From: Trueperaceae bacterium
GTDB lineage: Bacteria; Deinococcota; Deinococci; Deinococcales; Trueperaceae
DNA: 64,000 bases
Assembly (NCBI GenBank): GCA_023954415.1
Contig: JAMLIB010000004.1
Location: 1-64,000, forward strand
Reading direction: 5' to 3'
The notes under the pieces were generated by a model. The model saw nothing but the letters and a program-made list of their open reading frames with translations, ran no database searches and was not told the DNA's origin. A program made the position numbers and the translations under genes. The stretch's first letter is position 1; each line of letters begins with the position of its first letter. Of this stretch, positions 16,983 to 24,668 are shown piece by piece.

Positions 16983-19915
16983 GGGTACGGGTCGCTTCGG
17001 CCGGCACGGGCAAGACGACATCGCTCGTGCTCCGCTACCTCGAGCTGGTCGACGCCGCCGTCCCCTTGAACCGCATCGCCGGCGTGACCTTCACGCGCGC
17101 AGCCGCCGGCGAGCTGCGGCAACGCGTTGCGGCCGGCCTCGCCGAGGTCCTCGACGAGGGTGCGTACCTCGGCGGGCTCTTCACGCCCACCGCGGGCGCG
17201 GCGGTCTTCGAACGGGCCAGGGCCGAGCTGGGCGGCGCCGTCGTCAGCACCATCCACGGCTTCATGATCGAGGCCCTGCGCCTGAACGCTCCGAGCCTCG
17301 GCCTCGACCCGGGTTTCGGGCTCCTGGGCGAGTGGGAGGCGGCGGCCATCTTCGAGGAGGAGTGCGCCGGCATCCTCATGCTGGCGCAGGACGAGGCGCA
17401 CCCTCTCCACGCAGCGGCCGCGGCGCTCGGCGCCGAGGCCATGGAGCTCCTGACGCGGCTCTTCGGGAAGCGCTCCCTCGCACCCGAGTTGACCTTCGGC
17501 GCCACGGAGAGGGAGGCCGCCCTCGCGCGGCTCTACCGAGCCGCCCTCGTCGCTTACGACGCGCGCCTCGGCGCCACCAGCCTCGCGCCTGGCGAGGTCG
17601 AGCGCCGCGCCATCACGCTGCTGGAGCGGGAGCCGGCGCGCCTGCGCCTCGTCGAGCGCTTCCCACGCGTCCTCGTCGACGAGTACCAGGACGTCAACCC
17701 GCTCCAAGGCGAGTTCTTCGAGCGCCTGGCTGCCGCCGGCGCCAAGCTCGAGTTGGTCGGCGACCCGAAGCAGTCCATCTACGGCTTCCGCAACGCCGAC
17801 GTGGCGGTCTTCCGCCGGGCCCTGGCAGCCGCGGAGGCGCACGGTGAGGTGCAGCAGCCGCTGCGCGAGAGCAGGCGCCACGCCCAAGCGCCCGTGGCGT
17901 TCCTCAACCGCCTCACCACCGCCCTCGCGCGGCGTGAGCAGGGCTTCACGGAGCGCGAGGCCCCGGCCGTCGCGGCCGCGGGTGGCCAGGCACGGGTGCT
18001 CGGCAGCGTCGAGCTCATCGTCGTGGAAGGCGAGGCGCCTCTCGACCGACTGCGCGACCGGGAGGCCGAGCTCCTCGCCGAGCGGCTGCTCCGCCACCAC
18101 GCCGCGGGGATCGCCTTCGAGGAGATGGCCGTCATCGCGCGCGGGCATACCGCGTTGGCGCGCGTGGCCGTGGCCTTGCGCGCCAAGGGCGTTCCGGGCG
18201 TGATCCTCCAAGGGCGCGGCTACTACGAGCGCAGCGAGATCCGCGACGTTTACCACGCCCTGTCCGTCGGCATCGACCCGGAGGGCTCCGGGCTGCTGCC
18301 GTTCCTCCGCGGACCCTTCGCCGGTCTCGAGCTCCACGAGCTGGCCGACGTCGCGCGCTCGGAGCCCCGAGAGCGCCTCCCCCGCATCGGCGAGCGCTGG
18401 CCCGCAGTGGCGCGGCGCATCGAGCGCATGACGGAGCTGGCGCGCGCCACCCCCCTGGTGGCGGTGACCGGCCTCCTGCGCGAGCCGATCCTGGATGGCA
18501 GACGGTTCCAGGAGTACCTGCCCAGGCGCGGCCGCGAGAACGTCGACGCGTTGCTCTTCGAGGTGGCCGGCCAGGCGCCGCGCGACGTGGCCCTGTTCCT
18601 CGACCGCCTCGACCTCCTCGCCAGGCTGGGCGACGCCGGCGACGTGCCGCAGAGCGGTGGCGGTGTGCGGCTGCTCACCATCCACGCTTCCAAGGGCCTC
18701 GAGTTCCGCCTGGCCGCCGTGTTCGACACGGGCGCATGGCGCGGCGATCGCGGTGAGCCGCTCCTGGTGGAGCCCGGCGCGGGCGCCGTGCGCCTGGCGG
18801 GGGAGCCGGGCTTCGAGGAGGCCCAGGCGGCCGCGGCGCGGCGAGCGGAGCAGGAAGGCTACCGCCTCCTCTACGTGGCGGCGAGCCGGTCCCGCGACGT
18901 CCTGGTCTTGACCGGCAGCCAGGCACGGCGCCCCGGCCCGTGGCTCGCCGCGCTCCTCGACCTCGGGTTGGAGGCCGCCGGCGCGGTGGAAGGGGTACGC
19001 GTCGAGCGGCATCCGTACTCCCCCGGCCCGGAGGCGGGCGGCGAGATCGCGGTGTCCACCGTGGCGGACGCGGTCGAGGGCGCCGCGGAGCCGGCGGCGT
19101 GGCTGTCCGAGCGCTACCCGCGCCCGTGGCTGCCGCCCGTGATGAGCCCGACCGCGCTCGCGCGCTTGCGCGGCGGACCGGACCAGGCGGGGGTGGGGGC
19201 CGCGGGACGCGTCCCTGGCGACGAGTCCGACGGGCTCGCCATGGAGGAGCCCCTCTCGGCGAACGAGATGGCCCTGGCGTTCGCCGAGAGGGACCTGTCG
19301 TTCACGGGGAGCGACCTACCGTTAGTCGGGAGCGGCCTCTCGTTCCCGGAGCGAGCGGCCGTGGCGGGCGAGCTCGAGGCCGGCCGGGTCGGGTGGGGCC
19401 GGGCGCTCGGGACCCTCGTGCATTACGCCATCGGCCAGGACTGGCGCCCCGATGACGCGGACACCGAGCGCACGCTGCTCGCCCAGGAAGTGCTCTTCCC
19501 GTTCACCGACGAGCAGCGCGCCCGGCTCGTGGGCGAGGTCATCGAGCTGCTCGGTGCCTACTGGCGGCTGGTGGGCGAGGCGCTCCCCGCGCTCGGCGCG
19601 AGGGGGGTCGACCGCGCGGAGCTCCCCTTGGCCGTGCGCTACGACGAGACCGTGTGGGAGGGCGTCCTCGACCGGCTCTACCGGGTCGGGGACGAGTGGT
19701 ACCTGGACGATTACAAGACCGACCGGCAGGTCGTTCCTGAGCGGTACTACCTGCAGCTCGCCCACTACGCTAGGGCCGCGGAGCGCGCCCTGGGCGTGCG
19801 GCCGCGGCCGCGGCTCGTGTACCTGCGGAGCGGCCGGGTCGTCGCGCCGACCCCCGACGTCCTCGAGGAGGCGTTCGCCGCCGCGCCGCTGGGCGGCGGC
19901 CTCACCGGCCCCTAG
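16979..19915 (+). CDS. addA: AddA-like UvrD-family helicase with C-terminal PD-(D/E)XK nuclease
   Basis: A 978-residue SF1A helicase-nuclease. Helicase motifs in order: Walker A ASAGTGKTTSL (~6-16), Ia TFTRAAAGELRQRV, II VLVDEYQDVNP, III LVGDPKQSIYGFRNADV, V LLTIHASKGLEF and VI LYVAASRSRDVLVL. The C-terminal nuclease keeps its catalytic set: H815, D898 (in VLDRL) and D911-Y-K913. It should unwind and resect DNA ends for RecA-dependent repair together with the AddB-like protein. I start at the GTG at 16979, which overlaps the addB stop and immediately precedes the P-loop; the longer in-frame sequence upstream is the shadow of addB. Confidence 0.9.
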   Translation: MRVRVASAGTGKTTSLVLRYLELVDAAVPLNRIAGVTFTRAAAGELRQRVAAGLAEVLDEGAYLGGLFTPTAGAAVFERARAELGGAVVSTIHGFMIEALRLNAPSLGLDPGFGLLGEWEAAAIFEEECAGILMLAQDEAHPLHAAAAALGAEAMELLTRLFGKRSLAPELTFGATEREAALARLYRAALVAYDARLGATSLAPGEVERRAITLLEREPARLRLVERFPRVLVDEYQDVNPLQGEFFERLAAAGAKLELVGDPKQSIYGFRNADVAVFRRALAAAEAHGEVQQPLRESRRHAQAPVAFLNRLTTALARREQGFTEREAPAVAAAGGQARVLGSVELIVVEGEAPLDRLRDREAELLAERLLRHHAAGIAFEEMAVIARGHTALARVAVALRAKGVPGVILQGRGYYERSEIRDVYHALSVGIDPEGSGLLPFLRGPFAGLELHELADVARSEPRERLPRIGERWPAVARRIERMTELARATPLVAVTGLLREPILDGRRFQEYLPRRGRENVDALLFEVAGQAPRDVALFLDRLDLLARLGDAGDVPQSGGGVRLLTIHASKGLEFRLAAVFDTGAWRGDRGEPLLVEPGAGAVRLAGEPGFEEAQAAAARRAEQEGYRLLYVAASRSRDVLVLTGSQARRPGPWLAALLDLGLEAAGAVEGVRVERHPYSPGPEAGGEIAVSTVADAVEGAAEPAAWLSERYPRPWLPPVMSPTALARLRGGPDQAGVGAAGRVPGDESDGLAMEEPLSANEMALAFAERDLSFTGSDLPLVGSGLSFPERAAVAGELEAGRVGWGRALGTLVHYAIGQDWRPDDADTERTLLAQEVLFPFTDEQRARLVGEVIELLGAYWRLVGEALPALGARGVDRAELPLAVRYDETVWEGVLDRLYRVGDEWYLDDYKTDRQVVPERYYLQLAHYARAAERALGVRPRPRLVYLRSGRVVAPTPDVLEEAFAAAPLGGGLTGP

Positions 19916-19934
19916 CCAAGCTCCCGGGGAGGCG

Positions 19935-20606
19935 TCAGGTGAGCCGGTACAGGTGGGCGTTCCCGCGCTTGCCTACGCGCTCGACCAGCTCGAGCTCGTG
20001 CAGGCAGTACGCGGCCTGTTGGGCCAGGCGGAGGGGCAGCCCCGCCGCCGCCGCGTGGTCCGCAGTAGTGAAGGCCGACGGCAGGTCGGCGGGCAGCAGA
20101 GCGAGCAGGTCCTCCGGCCGGCTGAACGTCCGCCGCTCCAGGACCGCGACCAGCCGCCTGCCGCTCACCACCCACCCGTGCCTGCGCCAGGCCTTGCCGG
20201 CCACGAAGGTGCGCTCCTCCACGTCCTCGACGAGCGCGACCTCGAGCTCGAGGTTCGGATGCGCCAGGAACGTGGGCGCGTAGACGAGCTCGGCGAAGAG
20301 CTGCTCGACACGCCCGGCCTTCGGGGAGCGGCGGCGCTCGATGCGCCCGTCCGGATGCGCCTTCTCGAGCCACCGGGTGCGCGGGACGGGCAGCACGAGT
20401 CGCACCCGGTTCTCGGGTAGCAGGGCGGCCAGCTTCGTGCGCATGTTGCCGAGGTGGCGCGTCTGGACCTCGATGAGGAGGCCGTCTGCCACGGCGTCGA
20501 CGACGTAGCCGCCAACCTCGACCTCGAAGGCGCTCCCCGGCGGCGCGACGCGGCGCTTCAGCTCCGCGTGCAGCGGCGTCTCGTTGAGGGAGCCGATGGC
20601 GCTCAT
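19935..20606 (-). CDS. Putative restriction-fold nuclease with C-terminal helical/winged-helix region
   Basis: A 223-residue protein with no secretion signal and no family I can name. The N-terminal ~100 residues read like a PD-(D/E)XK core: helix ETPLHAELKRRV, strand EVEVGGYVVDAV, then DGLLIEVQTRHL, giving D...E-x-Q where the classic site has D...E-x-K (Gln variants of this fold are known). The last ~70 residues (SAFTTADHAAAAGLPLRLAQ onward, ending GNAHLYRLT) look like a winged helix. The ATG at 20606 has no ribosome site but a TATCGT box 6 nt upstream, so it may be leaderless. It is convergent with addA, which suggests but does not prove a DNA-processing role. Confidence 0.7.
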   Translation of the reverse strand: MSAIGSLNETPLHAELKRRVAPPGSAFEVEVGGYVVDAVADGLLIEVQTRHLGNMRTKLAALLPENRVRLVLPVPRTRWLEKAHPDGRIERRRSPKAGRVEQLFAELVYAPTFLAHPNLELEVALVEDVEERTFVAGKAWRRHGWVVSGRRLVAVLERRTFSRPEDLLALLPADLPSAFTTADHAAAAGLPLRLAQQAAYCLHELELVERVGKRGNAHLYRLT

Positions 20607-20612
20607 GGGCGC

Positions 20613-20666
20613 ACGATACCCAAGCCTAGGCTCCTGCCTAGGCAAGGTAGGCAGGAGCCCTGTAAT
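20613..20666. promoter_or_regulatory. Divergent promoter region around a perfect 12-bp inverted repeat
   Basis: GGCTCCTGCCTA (20629-20640) and TAGGCAGGAGCC (20648-20659) form a perfect palindrome with a 7-bp spacer. A minus-strand -10 (TATCGT, 20613-20618) and a plus-strand -10 (TGTAAT, 20661-20666) flank it, so the palindrome covers both -35 regions. This fits an operator shared by the genes at 20606 (minus) and 20705 (plus), though it could also act as an RNA hairpin. Confidence 0.55.
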
Positions 20667-20704
20667 GCGACGCGCGGACCTCTGTGCCGCCACATGCTGG
20701 TCGA

Positions 20705-20965
20705 ATGGACGCCATACGCGGTGAGGCCACGGTTGCAGGTAGGCGCGGCGTGCTCGTCGCCGACGAGCGGGTGGGCTTGGTCTGGGAAGCCGCCGTCGCG
20801 GTCGGCGAGTTCAAGGAGCTCGTCGAGCATTGCGGGCTCGGCAACTTGCTCGAGGTGTCCGACTCCTCGGGCTCTTACAGGGCCATGGCCCGCCGGTGGT
20901 GGGTGTTGCCGCTGGGGGACGAGATGCTCGTGCGCATCGCGTTGGAGCGGGTCATGGCGGCGTGA
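20705..20965 (+). CDS. Small protein of unknown function
   Basis: An 86-residue, probably soluble protein. Codons from 20705 onward are strongly G/C at the third position, as in neighbouring genes, whereas the seven codons between a possible GTG at 20684 and this ATG are not; I therefore start here. The sequence alternates short strands and helices (RGVLVADERVGLVWEAAV; LGNLLEVSD; DEMLVRIALERVM) and has no motif I recognise. Its promoter appears to share the palindromic region with the divergent nuclease-like gene, so the two may be regulated together. Confidence 0.6.
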   Translation: MDAIRGEATVAGRRGVLVADERVGLVWEAAVAVGEFKELVEHCGLGNLLEVSDSSGSYRAMARRWWVLPLGDEMLVRIALERVMAA

Positions 20966-21023
20966 ACCGGCGTGCGAGGCGTTCGACCACCCGCATCGTC
21001 CCGGGGCGTGGTTGGCTCGGCTG

Positions 21024-21995
21024 TCATGCGAGGCGTCTAACGACTTCCGCCGCCGCCCACCCCACGACGCGCGCGCCGAGGTTGTCCGAGTGGAAGCGCT
21101 CGTCGACGCACCCCTTGGTCATGATGGCGATCACGAACGGTTTGGCGCCGTGCGCGGCCGCCGTCACGGGCTCGAACACGCCGGCGTCGTTGCGCGTGCC
21201 CCGGATGGAGCCGCTCTTGGAGGCGATGAGCCACGGCGCCTCGCCGATGGAGGCGTCGTACGAGTCGTAACCGATGCTCCGGCCCATCTCGCAGAACTGC
21301 TGCTTGCGGTAGATGGCCTTCGCCTCCTCCGTGAGGGGGGCGGGGAGGAGCTCGCCGCGCCAGAGCCGCGCGAAGTAGTCCGCTAGGTCGGCGGCCGTGG
21401 TGGTGGACGGCGAGCGCCGCGGGCCGCCGTCGACGGGCGCCAGCTGCAGCTTGCCCGCGCTGCGGGTGCCGTGCCAGCCGTGGGCCCGGATGGAGGCGTT
21501 GAGGTTCTCCAAGCCGACGTACTCGATGAGGACGTTGGTTGCCGTGTTGTCGCTGACCACGATCATCAGGGTCGCGATGTCCCTGAGCGTGTAGCGTCGC
21601 CCGGGCGTGAGAGCCTTCAGTATGCCCGAGCCGGACACCTGGTCGTTGGCGCTCACCGGCAACTCGTCGTCCAGGTCGGCGTCTCCGGCCGCCACACGTT
21701 CCAACAGGGCCTGCAGAACGTAGACCTTGATGGTGCTGGCCGATGGGAACGGTTCGTCGGCCCGGTAGCTGATGGCGTTCCCCGCGCCCGGCCCGCCGTC
21801 GAGCGGGAACGCCACGACGGAGAGCACCCCGGGCGCGCCCTCTCCCCCTGCGACCCTCGGCGCCGCGCCCTGCGCCTCGTCCTCGGCCGGCTCCAGGCCG
21901 CCGAGCACGCGCTCGAGCTGCTCGAAGCGCCGCCGCAGGTCCTGGGGGTCCTTGGTGGAAGGGTCGGTCATGCGGCTGGTCGGGTCGTCTGGCAT
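21024..21995 (-). CDS. Class A beta-lactamase-like serine hydrolase
   Basis: A 323-residue enzyme of the PBP/beta-lactamase fold with all three active-site motifs: S87-T-I-K90, S148-D-N150 and K260-S-G262. A recognisable omega-loop ExxLN is not seen. The N-terminus (~1-50) is charged and lacks a signal peptide, so the protein appears cytoplasmic, unlike true class A beta-lactamases. A glutaminase- or esterase-like or DD-peptidase-type activity is therefore as likely as drug hydrolysis. GAGGTG 6 nt before the ATG at 21995 supports the start. It stands alone, divergent from the cold-shock gene. Confidence 0.85.
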   Translation of the reverse strand: MPDDPTSRMTDPSTKDPQDLRRRFEQLERVLGGLEPAEDEAQGAAPRVAGGEGAPGVLSVVAFPLDGGPGAGNAISYRADEPFPSASTIKVYVLQALLERVAAGDADLDDELPVSANDQVSGSGILKALTPGRRYTLRDIATLMIVVSDNTATNVLIEYVGLENLNASIRAHGWHGTRSAGKLQLAPVDGGPRRSPSTTTAADLADYFARLWRGELLPAPLTEEAKAIYRKQQFCEMGRSIGYDSYDASIGEAPWLIASKSGSIRGTRNDAGVFEPVTAAAHGAKPFVIAIMTKGCVDERFHSDNLGARVVGWAAAEVVRRLA

Positions 21996-22054
21996 GTTGC
22001 ACCTCGTATCCGGGATATCGGCCCAAGTGTTACACGCTTTGGTCGCGGGCCATC

Positions 22055-22083
22055 TTGCGAGGCACGCCCGTAAGCCCTACACT
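22055..22083 (+). promoter_or_regulatory. Promoter for the cold-shock gene
   Basis: TTGCGA (22055-22060) and TACACT (22078-22083) are 17 bp apart. The resulting ~110-nt untranslated leader is typical of cspA-type genes, whose leaders fold differently in the cold. Confidence 0.6.
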
Positions 22084-22201
22084 TCACTCGTCCGACCATG
22101 GTGCCAGCAAGGACCACCGGCGGGTCCGGGTGTAGGGCTGGTGCACGCCTGCTCGTGCCCGGTAGTCACTGACGGCCCACTCTCTAGAGGGGCCAGTAGG
22201 G

Positions 22202-22651
22202 ATGGAAATGGCTACAGGCAAGGTCAAGTGGTTCAGCGGCGAGAAAGGCTACGGCTTCATCGCACAAGACGACGGCGGCGCGGACGTGTTCGTCCACTTC
22301 TCGGCCATCCGGGGCGACGGGTTCCGGACGCTCAACGAGGGTGACGTCGTCTCTTTCGATGTCGAGCAGGGCCAGAAGGGTCCGCAGGCGCAGAACGTCG
22401 TGGTGACCAGCGCCGCGGCGCCCCGCCCTGGCAGCGAGGATCGCGGGGGCCGCGACAACCGCTCGTTCGGCGCGCGCCCGGCCGGCGGCTTCGGCGACCG
22501 TCCCAGCGGCGACCGCTCGTTCGGCGATCGGCCCAGCGGGGATCGCTCGTTCGGCGACCGTGGCGGCGACCGCAACGGCGGCCGTGGCCGTGGCGACCGC
22601 GACAGCCGCGGTGGTGGCCGTGACCGCGGCGGCCGGCGCGATCGTTACTGA
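22202..22651 (+). CDS. Cold-shock domain protein with Arg/Gly-rich tail
   Basis: A 149-residue RNA-binding protein. Residues ~4-70 form one cold-shock domain with both RNP motifs ([15 protein letters not shown] and DVFVHFSAI). The remaining ~75 residues are a low-complexity tail rich in Gly, Arg, Asp, Ser and Phe, built from [10 protein letters not shown]-type repeats and ending RGGRRDRY. Classic bacterial CspA is only ~67-70 residues, so the tail is an accessory RNA-binding or condensate-forming segment like eukaryotic RGG regions. It probably acts as an RNA chaperone, and a terminator hairpin follows. Confidence 0.93.
   Translation: MEMATGKVKWFSGEKGYGFIAQDDGGADVFVHFSAIRGDGFRTLNEGDVVSFDVEQGQKGPQAQNVVVTSAAAPRPGSEDRGGRDNRSFGARPAGGFGDRPSGDRSFGDRPSGDRSFGDRGGDRNGGRGRGDRDSRGGGRDRGGRRDRY
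22493..22552 (+). repeat. Two 30-bp tandem repeats in the cold-shock protein tail
   Basis: Units at 22493-22522 and 22523-22552 each encode [10 protein letters not shown] and differ at a few third positions; a partial third unit follows. The repeat is in frame and could expand or contract by slippage. Confidence 0.8.
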
Positions 22652-22708
22652 GGAGTCGCGACCGTTCACTCAGGTACCTGCCGGTAGTGCAGGCTAGCTA
22701 GAAAGGCC

Positions 22709-22741
22709 GCGGGCCCCCGACATCGGGGGCCCGCCTTCGTT
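22709..22741 (+). terminator. Rho-independent terminator after the cold-shock gene
   Basis: GCGGGCCCCCG (22709-22719) pairs perfectly with 22724-22734 around an ACAT loop and is followed by a CTTCGTT tail. The convergent DoxX gene may use the same hairpin. Confidence 0.75.
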
Positions 22742-22782
22742 CATGGGCGGCGCTTCGCCGCGCCGGCGCCACCGCGCGAGCG

Positions 22783-23364
22783 TCAGGCCTTGACCGTTCG
22801 CGGTGAGGCGTTCTGCGGCTTGTTCTTGTCGAACTCGCCTCGCGGGGCACCGAGGTAGGGGAGGACCCAGTAGTCGAGCCCGTAGTAGCCCGCTATGCGC
22901 CAGGCGAGGACGAGCCAGGTCGCGAGCAGGAACATGATCGGGTTGGTCGAGAGCGTGCCGGCGAGGAGGAAGGCGGCGTTCATGAGGCCACCGAAGAAGG
23001 CGGCGGCGCCGGTGAGGAAGCCGACGATGAGGGCGATCCCGACGAGCACCTCGCCGAAGGAGACCGCGTAGGACATGAAGGTCGACATGGGCAGGAAGAC
23101 CTTCTCGATCAGCCAGGCGTACCAACTGGACACGCTCGGGTTGTCGCCCTGCGAGAGGCTGACGGCGCGGTTCAGGAAGCCGCGGATGGACGTGCCGGCT
23201 TCGGCGCCGACCCACTTGGGGTCCGTGATCTTGTGCCAGCCGGCCTGCAGCCAGAGCCAGCCCAGGTAGACGCGGACGACCGTCCAGAAGGGCGCCATGT
23301 ACTTGGATGCGAAGACGAACTTACTGATCTGCGGTTCAGGGTAGTAGGTGGTGCTACGTGCCAT
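22783..23364 (-). CDS. DoxX-family membrane protein
   Basis: A 193-residue integral membrane protein of the DoxX/TQO-small-subunit family. Four hydrophobic segments are visible, with the family hallmarks GWLWLQAGWHKITDPKW near the first helix and YAVSFGEVLVGIALIVGFLTG in the second. Relatives include the DoxD subunit of thiosulfate:quinone oxidoreductase and proteins linked to redox stress; a specific reaction cannot be assigned. The start is ambiguous: the ATG at 23364 follows GGGG at a reasonable distance, whereas a TTG at 23373 is also in frame. Confidence 0.82.
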   Translation of the reverse strand: MARSTTYYPEPQISKFVFASKYMAPFWTVVRVYLGWLWLQAGWHKITDPKWVGAEAGTSIRGFLNRAVSLSQGDNPSVSSWYAWLIEKVFLPMSTFMSYAVSFGEVLVGIALIVGFLTGAAAFFGGLMNAAFLLAGTLSTNPIMFLLATWLVLAWRIAGYYGLDYWVLPYLGAPRGEFDKNKPQNASPRTVKA

Positions 23365-23520
23365 GCTCCTCAACCCCTTTCACGTGTCAGTATGCCGGTC
23401 TGGTAGGCTCCCCACCAGGGACAAGCGACCTAGGACGGATGTCCTGGACGGGCATGGCGCGTTTCGCCCGTGGTCGATCCGAGCCAAGCGGTCACCGCGG
23501 GCGATGGACGGAGGCACGGC

Positions 23521-24663
23521 GTGAGGACGATCAGAGGGACGGTGGTGCTGCCGGAGGGCGCCTTCGAGGCCTCCGTCACGTTCGGGGAGCGCATCACGGC
23601 GCTCGCGATCGACCGTGAGGCGTCCACTGCGGTCGGCTCCGCGACGGCCCCCCTGATCCTCCCGGGGTTCATCGACACGCACGTCCACGGCGGCGGCGGC
23701 GCCGACACGATGGACGGCGCGGCCGGAGTGGCGGCGCTCGCAGCTTTCCACGCCCGCCACGGGGTGACGACCCTGCTCCCCACGACCATCACGAACCCGT
23801 GGACCGACGTCGTCGCGGCCCTGCGTGGTGTCGCCGAGGTGATGGCCGAGCAGGCGGCCGCGGGCGGCGCGGGCGCCGCCTCGGTGGTCGGCGCCCACCT
23901 CGAGGGCCCCTTCATCAACCCACACCGGCTCGGCGCGCAGCCGCCGCACGCGGTCGAGCCGACGCCGGAGCTGGTCGAGGAGGCCGTCGGCACCGGGGTC
24001 GTCCGCGTCGTGACCATGGCGCCCGAGCTGGAGCACGCGCGCTCGGCAGCCAGGACCTTCGCAGCGCGCGGCGCGCGCGTGTCGTTCGGGCACACCAACG
24101 CCACGGCCGCGCAGGTGGGTGCCGTGGCCGAGGCCGTGCGCGCGGCGGGCGGCACCGTCGGCTTCACCCACCTCTTCAACGCCATGACCCAGCTCGGCAG
24201 CCGCGAGCCGGGCGCCGTCGGGGCCGCCCTGGCCGACCCGGAGGCGTTCGCCGAGCTCATCCTCGACCTCCACCACGTGCACGCCACGACCTTCATGGCC
24301 GCGCACGCCGCCAAACCGGACCGGCTGCACCTGATCACCGACGCTATCCGGGCCTGCGGCCTGCCGGAGGGCGTCAGCGAGCTGGGCGGGCAACGGGTCA
24401 TCGTGCGTGCCGGCGCGGCGCGGCTGGAGGACGGCACCCTCGCCGGCAGCGTCCTGACGCTCGACCAGGCGCTACGCAACGCGGTAGGGAGCGGCATGAG
24501 CGTGGCGGTCGCCAGCCGCGCCCTCTCGGCCGTGCCGGCCGCCTACCTGGGACTGACCGACCGCGGAGCCATCGCGGTGGGCGCGCGCGCCGACCTGGTG
24601 ATCATGGGCGCCGACCTGCGCCTGCTCGAGGTCATCGTCGCCGGCACCCCCGCGACCGGCTGA
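23521..24663 (+). CDS. nagA: N-acetylglucosamine-6-phosphate deacetylase
   Basis: A 380-residue amidohydrolase that converts GlcNAc-6-P to glucosamine-6-P and acetate in amino-sugar and cell-wall recycling. Family signatures are present: GFIDTHVHGGGGADTMD with the metal-binding HxH, HLEGPFINP, SFGHTNATAAQV, and GFTHLFNAM with the active-site histidine. It ends with a small composite beta domain (ADLVIMGADLRL). The GTG at 23521 was chosen because GGAGG (23510-23514) lies 6 nt upstream. No nagB or sugar importer adjoins it. It is convergent with glnS, 5 nt apart. Confidence 0.93.
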   Translation: MRTIRGTVVLPEGAFEASVTFGERITALAIDREASTAVGSATAPLILPGFIDTHVHGGGGADTMDGAAGVAALAAFHARHGVTTLLPTTITNPWTDVVAALRGVAEVMAEQAAAGGAGAASVVGAHLEGPFINPHRLGAQPPHAVEPTPELVEEAVGTGVVRVVTMAPELEHARSAARTFAARGARVSFGHTNATAAQVGAVAEAVRAAGGTVGFTHLFNAMTQLGSREPGAVGAALADPEAFAELILDLHHVHATTFMAAHAAKPDRLHLITDAIRACGLPEGVSELGGQRVIVRAGAARLEDGTLAGSVLTLDQALRNAVGSGMSVAVASRALSAVPAAYLGLTDRGAIAVGARADLVIMGADLRLLEVIVAGTPATG

Positions 24664-24668
24664 CGGGC

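Noticed and set aside
16649-19012. 787-codon minus-strand frame opposite addA
   Set aside because: Antisense shadow; addA on plus has every helicase motif in order.
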